NCBI GenBank assembly: GCA_031265595.1 | Contig: JAISCM010000111.1 | Location: 1-15,346 of the forward strand | Reading direction: 5' to 3' | Length of the DNA: 15,346 bases | Source of the DNA: Tannerellaceae bacterium | GTDB taxonomy: Bacteria > Bacteroidota > Bacteroidia > Bacteroidales > Tannerellaceae | Shown here: positions 1 through 7,691 of the stretch, one piece after another | Numbering within the stretch: the stretch's first letter is position 1 | Layout of the letters: the number at the start of each line of letters is the position of its first letter | Translations under genes and position numbers: made by a program | Notes under the pieces: generated by a model | Told to the model about the DNA's origin: nothing | Seen by the model: the letters and a program-made list of their open reading frames with translations, nothing else | Database searches by the model: none

Positions 1-128
1 TTCCGGCTGCTCCAGGTAAAGAGATGAGAAAGCCCAAACCCTTCATTGGCCCGGGTGAAATCCATAAATGGAGACATGAATGGCGGAAAAACAAAGGTGG
101 CGGAACCCAGCTTTGGGGAAACGAATAA
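1..128 (+). CDS. C-terminal end of an unidentified upstream protein (partial)
   Basis: One of the three forward frames (codons from position 3) is open from the window edge to the TAA at 126-128. The other two forward frames hit stops within the first 30 bases. The visible tail is about 41 residues, rich in Lys, Trp, Arg and Gly, and ends in QLWGNE. It shows no motif I can assign to a family. It ends 36 bases before the susC start with no terminator-like hairpin between them, so it may be an earlier gene of the same operon. That placement and the coding call both rest on the open frame and the spacing alone. Confidence 0.5.
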   Translation, partial: PAAPGKEMRKPKPFIGPGEIHKWRHEWRKNKGGGTQLWGNE

Positions 129-164
129 CAATTACCTACTGAAATTTTATAGAAACAAATAGTT

Positions 165-3100
165 ATGAAAAAGTATAGATCACAAATAATCGTTCTACTT
201 TTTACGGTCCTTTTCTTTTTGACTGCTTCTCTGCTATCGGAAGTGGCAGCACAAAGTTCTATTACGATTCGCGGGACTGTAACAGATGCTTCAGGCGAAC
301 CTCTTATCGGGGTAAATGTTGTTGAGAAAGGAACAACAAATGGACAAATAACAGATATAGACGGGAATTATACACTTCTCGTATCTGGTAAAAACTCAAT
401 CCTTTCCTTCTCGTATGTAGGATATATAACGCAGGAAATGGCAGTCGGGAATAATACGACTATGAACGTACAACTTAGGGATGATTCGCAAAATCTGGAA
501 GAAGTTGTAGTAATCGGTTATGGTACCCAGGCTAAGAAAGATTTGACGGGTTCTGTCGGTATAATTTCGCAGGCAAAACTGGAAAATCAGGCAAGTCCCG
601 GTATCGGACAAAATCTTCAGGGAAAGATAGCCGGTGTTCAGATTATACAGGATAACGGAACACCATACGGCGGAACGAGCATTCGGATCAGAGGTAATGG
701 CTCGTTTGGTGCAACGAGCGCTCCTCTTATTGTGATAGACGGTATGATTACGAATGATGGCTTGAATAATCTGAATCCTAATGATGTAGAGAATATCACC
801 ATATTGAAAGATGCTGCTTCAGCAGCTATTTACGGTTCTCGCGGGGCTAATGGGGTGGTTATTGTCACAACCAAAAGGGGCAGTTTTGAGTCGCCTATGA
901 AGATTGATGTTTCTGCGTATACGTCAGTTGATAATGTACGTCATAAAATACCGACATTAACGGCTAAAGATTATGCGATTCTGGTGAACGATTATTATGC
1001 GGCAGCAAATTTGCCGGTGCCTTTCTCTGATGCGGAAGTAGGCTCTTTCGGACAAGGTACCAACTGGGTAGACGAGATAACCCAATCGGGCCAGAAGCAG
1101 AGTTATTCCATAAACATAACCGGCGGTACAAAAGCGAATGCGTATGCTGCTACGGCTAATCTTTATACAGGCGAGGGAATTATTAAGAATACGACATTTA
1201 AAAGGGGGAATATCAAATTAAGTAATGACATGCGTATTTTACCGACATTAAAAGTAGGGGTAAATCTGAATGTCAATTATGGCGTATCTCACAACACAGA
1301 CTGGGGGCAGGCTATCGACAGAGCGCTGATCTATCCTCCTACAGTGCCGGCTTATGATGAAAATGGAGACTATGGTGTTTCATCTCACCATGGAGAACCT
1401 ATCACGATGTTACAACCATTAATCGCCGTAGACTTATGGACGTATGATCAGACCTGGAGAAAATTCATCGGCATTGCTTATGCGGAATGGGAAATTATCA
1501 AAGGGTTGACACTGAAAACATCGTTCAATGCAGAGAATTATTTATGGGATCAGGATCACTTCAGGCCATCCTATAGTTATGGTCCTAAAGGACTGATCAG
1601 TGATCACCCGGTTGCTCAATTGTATGTTGATTATAATAACCGGGTAAACTATGAGTGGGATAATATCCTTACTTTTAGTAGAAAATTTAATGCGGATCAT
1701 AATCTTACTGCGATGGCAGGTTATACCTTTCAGGAGTACAACCGGAATAGCCTGTGGGGATATCGTACGGATTTCCTGAATAATAACAGCTCTATGCAGG
1801 TGTTAAGCGCAGGAGCGAGTAATATTGATAATGATGGGGTAAAAGAGTCATGGGCTATTTTATCCTATCTGGGCCGTGTTAATTATGATTATCAAAACAA
1901 ATACCTTCTCAGCGCAAGTATCCGTGTGGACAAAACATCGCGGATTGCAAAAAATAACAGAACAGGTGTTTTCCCGGGAGCTTCTGCCGGATGGGTTGCT
2001 TCTCAAGAGGAGTTTATGAAAGATATACCGTTGTTCAGTTATCTGAAGCTTCGCGCCAGTTGGGGTGTTTTAGGGAATCAGGATATAGGTATCTATCCCT
2101 ATCAGACTACATTGAATTCATCCGATTTGAATTATGTTTTCGGAGAAGGAACGGATGGTACTACTTTGACGGGTGTTGGCCCTACAGCGTTAGGTAATTC
2201 AAGCCTGCTATGGGAAAAGACATCGACAGTAGGGGTTGGTTTGGATGCTTATTTCCTGGATGATCATTTAACCTTTATGGCTGATTTCTATAAGAGAAAT
2301 ACAACCGACATCTTAGTGCGTGTGCCTCTGTTGTCTACAGCAGGTATTAATACGGATCGTTATCCGTACCAGAATGCCGGAGCAGTAACCAATACCGGGA
2401 TAGAGCTTTCTTTGGGTTACTCGAATGCCAGAGATAATATGCCGCTTACTTATGATGTTTCTGTCAACTGGACGTATAACACAAATGAAGTAACGAAGAT
2501 CCCGGCCCCGATCGTTAATAGTTTTGATCGTGTGGAAGTTGGTCATTCTATTAATGAGTGGTATGGATACGTACAAGACGGTATATTCCAGACGGTAGAG
2601 GAGATTACAAATTCACCAACGCAGCCTAATGCGGCTCCGGGCGATATAAAGTTTAAAGATTTGGATGGAAACGGGGTGATTGATACGAACGACAGGCAGT
2701 TCCTGGGTCATTCTACAGCTCCACATAGCTTTGGAGGCAGTATTGCTATGGCTTATAAGAATTTTGATCTGGTAGCTGCTTTTTATGGGCAGTTAGGGGC
2801 TTACAGGAATATGGATCAGGTAGGCTTTGCCATTACGCGTGGGGGCGAACAAACATCTGAATGGATGTATAAACAACGGTGGACAGGGCCTGGAACAAGC
2901 AATTACGTACCCCGTGTGGTAGCCGGAGACCCAAACGACAACTACAGACGCTCTGATTTTTGGCTTCGCTCTACAGACTTCTTCCGTCTTCAGAATTTGC
3001 AGATAGGGTATAATTTTGAAAAACTCTTAATGGGCCAATCAGCAAATGTGATTAAGAAATTGCGTTTCTATGTTGCTGCTCAAAATCTGTTTTGTGTTAA

Positions 3101-3191
3101 TTCATATCCAGGATGGGATCCGGAGCAGAATGTGAATGGCGGGTTTCCGATACCCCGGTCTTTCTATGCTGGTATAAATGTGGGATTTTAA
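165..3191 (+). CDS. susC: SusC/RagA-type TonB-linked outer-membrane transporter
   Basis: This is an outer-membrane beta-barrel that imports oligosaccharides or glycosides with TonB energy, paired with the SusD-like lipoprotein that follows. The 1008 residues fit the family's usual length of about 1000. A signal peptide occupies roughly residues 1-30 (hydrophobic core, then EVAAQ). A carboxypeptidase-regulatory-like beta-sandwich follows at about 33-108, starting ITIRGTVTDASGEPLIGV. The SusC signature EEVVVIGYGTQ lies near 112-122, then a plug domain with the conserved IDGM near 191-194 and LKDAASAAIYGSRGANGVV near 214-232. The rest is barrel ending in Phe (NVGF), as expected for an outer-membrane porin. 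There is no Shine-Dalgarno sequence before the ATG, and the upstream 36 bases are A/T-rich. The family call is secure. The transported substrate cannot be read from the sequence. Confidence 0.96.
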   Translation: MKKYRSQIIVLLFTVLFFLTASLLSEVAAQSSITIRGTVTDASGEPLIGVNVVEKGTTNGQITDIDGNYTLLVSGKNSILSFSYVGYITQEMAVGNNTTMNVQLRDDSQNLEEVVVIGYGTQAKKDLTGSVGIISQAKLENQASPGIGQNLQGKIAGVQIIQDNGTPYGGTSIRIRGNGSFGATSAPLIVIDGMITNDGLNNLNPNDVENITILKDAASAAIYGSRGANGVVIVTTKRGSFESPMKIDVSAYTSVDNVRHKIPTLTAKDYAILVNDYYAAANLPVPFSDAEVGSFGQGTNWVDEITQSGQKQSYSINITGGTKANAYAATANLYTGEGIIKNTTFKRGNIKLSNDMRILPTLKVGVNLNVNYGVSHNTDWGQAIDRALIYPPTVPAYDENGDYGVSSHHGEPITMLQPLIAVDLWTYDQTWRKFIGIAYAEWEIIKGLTLKTSFNAENYLWDQDHFRPSYSYGPKGLISDHPVAQLYVDYNNRVNYEWDNILTFSRKFNADHNLTAMAGYTFQEYNRNSLWGYRTDFLNNNSSMQVLSAGASNIDNDGVKESWAILSYLGRVNYDYQNKYLLSASIRVDKTSRIAKNNRTGVFPGASAGWVASQEEFMKDIPLFSYLKLRASWGVLGNQDIGIYPYQTTLNSSDLNYVFGEGTDGTTLTGVGPTALGNSSLLWEKTSTVGVGLDAYFLDDHLTFMADFYKRNTTDILVRVPLLSTAGINTDRYPYQNAGAVTNTGIELSLGYSNARDNMPLTYDVSVNWTYNTNEVTKIPAPIVNSFDRVEVGHSINEWYGYVQDGIFQTVEEITNSPTQPNAAPGDIKFKDLDGNGVIDTNDRQFLGHSTAPHSFGGSIAMAYKNFDLVAAFYGQLGAYRNMDQVGFAITRGGEQTSEWMYKQRWTGPGTSNYVPRVVAGDPNDNYRRSDFWLRSTDFFRLQNLQIGYNFEKLLMGQSANVIKKLRFYVAAQNLFCVNSYPGWDPEQNVNGGFPIPRSFYAGINVGF

Positions 3192-3216
3192 CAGAGTTAC
3201 TTTAATTTACAATCTT

Positions 3217-4815
3217 ATGAAAAAAATAATATTCTTTTTATCGTTATTATTGGTCTTTGCATCCTGTGAGGATCGATTGGATAAGATGCCTTATGGAGTG
3301 GTGTCAACCGACAACTTCTATCAAACGGCAGATGACGCAGAAAAAGCAGTTACGGCAGCTTATAAGTCGTTCCAGTTGCTGGATGGGCAGAATAGCTGGA
3401 ATACACAGGCAGGATATACTCCTATGGGAGATGTAACGGCTCCGGATGCTCAGGCTCACCCCGACTTGGTTGTATATTATCAGATACAGCAATCTATTAT
3501 ACCGGCCAGCTCGGATCAAATGTATATGTTGTATTCAAGAAGCTACAAGGGATTATTATTGACGAATATTGCACTTGAAAAGCTGCCTGAGATAACGATG
3601 GACGAACAATTAAAATCGCGTTATCTGGGTGAATTGTATTTTATCCGCGGATTCTGGATGTTTCGGCTGGCACAGTTGTTTGGCACAGCTCCGTTAGTGA
3701 CTAAAGCATTGGATATTTCGGAACTCGATCTTCCTAATTCTGCCAGAGAAGCAGAATTTGTGGGTGGAAAGAATGTAAACAGATACAGAATAACCAGAAG
3801 CGAATTGCTTGATCAGGCAGAGGCAGACTTTAAGATGGCTTTGCAGCAAAACATAGCCGACAGGAATACCGGAAGCCTGCTGGGCCGGGCGGATAAAGGG
3901 GCTGTAAAGGCTTATTTAGCGCAGGTATACCTGGCCGAGCACCGGTGGGCAGAGGCAAAAACGCTTTTGGAAGATATTATGTCTTACGGATATGCTTTGC
4001 TGCCTGATTATAATAATCTCTTCAACGGATCGAGCGACAATAGTATTGAGGCTGTTTTCGAGATACAGTATGCGGCTCTGAATCAAAAAGGGACGGATAG
4101 TTTTGGGGCTGTCCTCAATGCTCCGAATGGCGACGGATTTGTTGCAGGAGGCGGATGGGGATGGACGCGTCCGACGCCAGACCTGGAAAGAGAATATGAA
4201 GATGGCGACCCACGGCTGATAGCAACCATATTCCGTAAGGATGTTGACGACTTTTACGGACAAATATTCGTGGATAAAGTAAATGGAACCGGATTAGGCA
4301 CCCGGAAATGGTGTATTGGTAATCCTCCCAACAACAATGGGGTTAGTGTTGATGTGTCGAGCTGGTATAACTCCTGTAATTATACGTTGGTACGATATGC
4401 TGAAGTGTTATTATGGTATGCTGAGGTAATGAATGAATTGGGCAATCAGACTATTGCCGCAGAATACGTAAATAAGGTAAGGAAACGCACAGGTACAACT
4501 ACCGACCCGAATACGATCAATACGAATGATATAAAGGAACTTTCTCCTATTTCTGCTACATTGGGCTACGAAGATATGTTCTGGGCTATCGTGCATGAAC
4601 GTCGTGTGGAATTTGCGATGGAAGGAAAATTCGGTTGGGATTTGAGAAGATGGGGGATTGCCAGGTCTTATCTATCTGATCCTTCTGTATGGCAAAATGA
4701 AATAACTCCGGGATTCTTTAAATACCAGGATGGAAAAGATGAAATATTCCCGCTGCCTCAACTTGAAATAGACCGTTCCGATGGTGTTTTGAAACAGAAT
4801 GCCGGATATGAATAA
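3217..4815 (+). CDS. susD: SusD/RagB-family surface glycan-binding lipoprotein
   Basis: This is the SusD-like lid protein that binds the glycan at the cell surface and sits on the SusC channel. I chose the ATG at 3217, giving 532 residues, rather than the in-frame ATG at 3178. The downstream start gives a classic lipoprotein signal: MKKIIFFLSLLLVFASC with Cys17 as the lipidated residue. The longer form adds 13 non-signal residues and overlaps susC by 14 bases. Acidic residues directly after the cysteine (CEDRLD) resemble the Bacteroidetes surface-export signal. Family landmarks are GELYFIRGFWMFRLAQLFG near residue 138 and HERRVEFAMEGKFGWDLRRWG near 460, and the end has the typical KQNAGYE-like tail. 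It lies 25 bases after susC and 15 bases before the GH116 gene, so it is almost certainly co-transcribed with both. Confidence 0.95.
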   Translation: MKKIIFFLSLLLVFASCEDRLDKMPYGVVSTDNFYQTADDAEKAVTAAYKSFQLLDGQNSWNTQAGYTPMGDVTAPDAQAHPDLVVYYQIQQSIIPASSDQMYMLYSRSYKGLLLTNIALEKLPEITMDEQLKSRYLGELYFIRGFWMFRLAQLFGTAPLVTKALDISELDLPNSAREAEFVGGKNVNRYRITRSELLDQAEADFKMALQQNIADRNTGSLLGRADKGAVKAYLAQVYLAEHRWAEAKTLLEDIMSYGYALLPDYNNLFNGSSDNSIEAVFEIQYAALNQKGTDSFGAVLNAPNGDGFVAGGGWGWTRPTPDLEREYEDGDPRLIATIFRKDVDDFYGQIFVDKVNGTGLGTRKWCIGNPPNNNGVSVDVSSWYNSCNYTLVRYAEVLLWYAEVMNELGNQTIAAEYVNKVRKRTGTTTDPNTINTNDIKELSPISATLGYEDMFWAIVHERRVEFAMEGKFGWDLRRWGIARSYLSDPSVWQNEITPGFFKYQDGKDEIFPLPQLEIDRSDGVLKQNAGYE

Positions 4816-4830
4816 ACTAATATAGAGATT

Positions 4831-7383
4831 ATGAAAACACAGTTGAAATTAGCGTTATTATTGGCGGGTGTCTTCTTGTTTATGACGGGATGTACGGAGG
4901 TTGCCGCTACAGGCGCTGTAGCAGCAAAGGACGCACATCGTCAGTATAATAGCGCTTATAAAGGGGGGTATAACTCCCGTATTGCATTCCCAATCGGCGG
5001 ATTGGGGACGGGTATGTATTGTCTGGAAGGAACCGGTTTTATCTCGCATCTATCTATCCGGCACCAACCGGATATCTTTTCCGAACCGGGTATGTTTGCA
5101 GCCATTCATGTGAAAGGGATTGAGAATGGCGCTAAGCTATTGGAAGGCCCGGTGGCGGAGTGGCGGAAGTTTGGGGCTTTGAATAGTGGCCTGGGAGCGC
5201 CTGGGGCAGATTACGGATTGCCGAGATTTCATAGTTCGGCCTTTGAAGCTCGTTTCCCCTTCGGAAAAGTATCATTGACCGATCAGGATATTCCTTTGGG
5301 TGTTACCATTACCGGGTGGAATCCGTTCATTCCGGGTGATGCTGATAATTCGAGCCTTCCTGTTGGTGTGCTTGAATATACGTTTGAGAACAATAGCGGG
5401 AAGCCGTTAGAAGCCGTCTTTTCTTTTCATTCACGGAATTTTATGCAGAAAGGGAGGGAAGGAAGCAGCGTCAATCCGATACAAAACGGGTTTATCCTTT
5501 CTCAGAAAGGGACGTCTGAAGAGCCTCATCGGCAAGGCGATTTCGCTATCTATACAGACCGGCCGGAAACAGTGGTGGATCATTGTTGGTTCAGAGGGGG
5601 ATGGTTCGATGGCATGACGATGGTATGGAATGAGATAGACGCCGGCAACCTTGTGCAGCATGACCCGGTAGAAAAGGATGCTCCCGGCGCTTCTTTATAT
5701 GTGCCTGTTTCACTAAATACCGGCGAAAAGAAGACCATCAGGGTATTTACCGCCTGGTATGTTCCTTTCTCTCATCTGCGAATAGGTGGCGATCCTGCCG
5801 ATCCGAACGATAATAATGTGCCGGAAAGCCGATTGGCGCAGGAATTGGGCAATAAGGGGAATTACAGGCCCTGGTATAGTAGCCAGTTTGAGAATATAGA
5901 GGCCGTTGCCGGTTATCTGACAAAGAACTATAGCAGTTTGTTGCAGAAAACGGAGCTGTTTTCCAATACATTCTATAATACAACCTTACCGAACGAGGTG
6001 GTTGAGGCTGTCTCTGCCAATCTGACCATTCTGAAATCTCCCACGATCATGAGAACATACGACGGACGCTTGTGGAACTGGGAAGGGTGCGGCGATACCT
6101 GGGGGTCATGCCATGGCTCTTGTACGCATGTATGGAATTATGCACAGGCCATTCCGCATCTTTTCCCGGCATTGGAAAGAACCTTACGGCATACCGAATT
6201 TGAAGAAAGCCAGAATAAGGCAGGGCACCAGACATTCCGTTCGGCTTTGCCGATCCGCCCTGTAGAGCATGGCTTCCACGCGGCGGCAGATGGGCAGATG
6301 GGAGGTATTATGAAAGTGTATCGCGAATGGCGTATTTCGGGTGATGATGCGTTTATTAAAGATATGTACCCGAAAGTGAAGGCAAGCCTGCATTATTGTA
6401 TCGAGACGTGGGATCCACGTCGTGCCGGATTGATAGAAGAGCCTCATCATAATACGTATGATATTGAATTTTGGGGGCCGGACGGGATGCATAACAGCTT
6501 CTACCTCGGAGCGCTGAATGCGTTTATAGCCATGAGTGAGTATTTGGGCGAAGATGCCTCGTTCTACAAAGAGCTGGCGGCAAAAGGCAAGGCTTATACA
6601 GAGAACGAATTGTTCAACGGCGAATACTTCATACAGAAAATACAGTGGACAGGATTACAGGCGCCGGATCCTACGAAGATGGTTTCGTGGACGGTGAATT
6701 ATTCGGAAGAAGCTAAAAAACTGCTGGAAAAGGAAGGCCCGAAGTATCAGTATGGAGCGGGTTGCCTTTCAGACGGCGTGTTGGGTTCCTGGATTTCGCG
6801 TGTAGCCGGCCTGAACGAATCATTGGATCCGGAAAAGATCAAAAGCCATCTGGTGTCTGTCCATGCATATAATTTGAAGCAGAATCTGATCAATCACTCC
6901 AACCCTCAGCGTCCGTCTTTTGCTTTCGGTACAGATGGCGGCTTATTGCTATGTAGCTGGCCAAAGGGAGGAAAATTATCTTTACCCTTCGTTTACAGTG
7001 ACGAGGTATGGACAGGCATTGAATACCAGGTAGCTTCTCATTTGATGATGGCCGGCGAAGTAGACAAGGGCTTAGACATTGTCCGTGCTTGCCGGGACAG
7101 GTATGATGGCCGCTTGCGCAATCCGTTCAACGAATATGAATGTGGGCACTGGTATGCCCGCGCGTTGGCCAGCTATGCTTTATTGCAAGGCCTCACCGGT
7201 GTACGGTATGATGCTGTAGAAAAAGCGTTATATGTAGATTCGAAAGTTGGCGATTTTACCAGCTTCCTGAGTACAGATACGGGTTACGGCACGATTACTT
7301 TCAAAGATGGCAGACCACAATTGTCTGTTGTTTACGGTACGATTGCTGTGGAAAAGTACATTGTTGCCGGAAAAGAACTGTAA
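4831..7383 (+). CDS. GH116 (GBA2-like) glycosidase, predicted lipoprotein
   Basis: This is a retaining beta-glycosidase of the bile-acid glucosidase/non-lysosomal glucosylceramidase family. Known members hydrolyse beta-glucosides, beta-xylosides or glucosylceramide. The 850 residues begin with a lipoprotein signal (lipobox MTGC, Cys21). The N-terminal beta-sandwich domain opens with FPIGGLGTGMYCLEG near residue 53. The catalytic (alpha/alpha)6 domain carries RLWNWEGCGDTWG and CTHVWNYAQ. Glu418 of WEG aligns with the family nucleophile (human GBA2 Glu527), and Asp544 of NTYDIEFWG aligns with the acid/base (GBA2 Asp677). Other conserved parts are YQYGAGCLSD and DEVWTGIEYQVA. The residue after the lipid cysteine is not followed by an acidic run (CTEVAATG), so surface export is less clear than for the SusD-like protein. 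The exact substrate is unknown. A 21-base repeat array begins at its stop codon. Confidence 0.93.
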   Translation: MKTQLKLALLLAGVFLFMTGCTEVAATGAVAAKDAHRQYNSAYKGGYNSRIAFPIGGLGTGMYCLEGTGFISHLSIRHQPDIFSEPGMFAAIHVKGIENGAKLLEGPVAEWRKFGALNSGLGAPGADYGLPRFHSSAFEARFPFGKVSLTDQDIPLGVTITGWNPFIPGDADNSSLPVGVLEYTFENNSGKPLEAVFSFHSRNFMQKGREGSSVNPIQNGFILSQKGTSEEPHRQGDFAIYTDRPETVVDHCWFRGGWFDGMTMVWNEIDAGNLVQHDPVEKDAPGASLYVPVSLNTGEKKTIRVFTAWYVPFSHLRIGGDPADPNDNNVPESRLAQELGNKGNYRPWYSSQFENIEAVAGYLTKNYSSLLQKTELFSNTFYNTTLPNEVVEAVSANLTILKSPTIMRTYDGRLWNWEGCGDTWGSCHGSCTHVWNYAQAIPHLFPALERTLRHTEFEESQNKAGHQTFRSALPIRPVEHGFHAAADGQMGGIMKVYREWRISGDDAFIKDMYPKVKASLHYCIETWDPRRAGLIEEPHHNTYDIEFWGPDGMHNSFYLGALNAFIAMSEYLGEDASFYKELAAKGKAYTENELFNGEYFIQKIQWTGLQAPDPTKMVSWTVNYSEEAKKLLEKEGPKYQYGAGCLSDGVLGSWISRVAGLNESLDPEKIKSHLVSVHAYNLKQNLINHSNPQRPSFAFGTDGGLLLCSWPKGGKLSLPFVYSDEVWTGIEYQVASHLMMAGEVDKGLDIVRACRDRYDGRLRNPFNEYECGHWYARALASYALLQGLTGVRYDAVEKALYVDSKVGDFTSFLSTDTGYGTITFKDGRPQLSVVYGTIAVEKYIVAGKEL

Positions 7384-7630
7384 AATATGCAGAAAATGCC
7401 CGCCATAGCGCATGTGATAATTCCTGTCACACGTGTGATAGAAACCGTTACACGTGTAAAAGAAACCATCACCCCCGTGATAGAAACCGTTACACGTGTA
7501 AAAGAAACCATCACACCTGTAATTGAAATCATCACACCCGTGATAGAAACCATTACACGTGTAAAAGAAATCATCACACGTGTGATGGAAACTATCACAC
7601 GTGCTATGGAAACCATTTTTTGCATATTTT
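7382..7630. repeat. Ten 21-base palindromic tandem units bracketed by a 17-base inverted repeat
   Basis: Ten head-to-tail units of exactly 21 bases run from 7399 to 7608, with a partial unit after them. The first two (7399-7419, 7420-7440) are degenerate. Units beginning at 7441, 7462, 7483, 7504, 7525, 7546, 7567 and 7588 share the plan GAAACCA, then a 12-base palindrome, then two bases. The palindrome is TCACACGTGTGA at 7420 and 7567, and TTACACGTGTAA at 7441, 7483 and 7546. The unit at 7567 contains a perfect 16-base palindrome (7572-7587). The array is flanked by AAAATATGCAGAAAATG (7382-7398) and its near-perfect inverse (7614-7630). These differ at one base, which would form a G-U pair in RNA. 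It fills most of the gap between the two GH116 genes. It may be an RNA processing or stability element, a protein-binding array, or a non-autonomous repeat element; the sequence does not decide. Confidence 0.93.
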
Positions 7631-7680
7631 CCCCAGATGGGCAGATGAAAATAAGTAATTATCAAGTACTAATTGATTAA
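7387..7680 (+). CDS. Doubtful small ORF of 7-residue repeats translated from the tandem array
   Basis: This 97-codon frame starts three bases after the first GH116 stop and ends eleven bases before the second GH116 start, so it fits the gap neatly. It encodes heptads such as ETVTRVK and ETITPVI, followed by a non-repeat tail of about 20 residues (FCIFSPDGQMKISNYQVLID). There is no signal peptide and no recognised domain. The repeat unit is 21 bases, so one stop-free unit keeps a frame open through the whole array, and two minus-strand frames are open as well. An open frame here is therefore weak evidence of coding. The palindromic design of the DNA argues for a nucleic-acid role instead. I list it because its spacing is operon-like and an annotator may meet it, but I think it is probably not a protein gene. 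Confidence 0.2.
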   Translation: MQKMPAIAHVIIPVTRVIETVTRVKETITPVIETVTRVKETITPVIEIITPVIETITRVKEIITRVMETITRAMETIFCIFSPDGQMKISNYQVLID

Positions 7681-7691
7681 TTTATAGCGAA

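Noticed and set aside
3178..3216. Longer start for the SusD-like gene at 3178
   Set aside because: It would place 13 residues in front of the lipoprotein signal and overlap susC by 14 bases. The ATG at 3217 gives a normal lipobox with Cys17.
7399..7608. CRISPR array
   Set aside because: The units follow head to tail with no unique spacers, the unit is only 21 bases, and there are no cas genes nearby.
7606..7621. Intrinsic terminator at the right end of the array (ATGG-AAA-CCAT then Ts)
   Set aside because: A four-base-pair stem is too weak by itself. It may add to the structure of the array but cannot be called a terminator.
7332..7665. Minus-strand repeat proteins across the array
   Set aside because: They are open only because the 21-base stop-free unit repeats in frame. 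They run into the GH116 coding sequence and have no promoter or signal.
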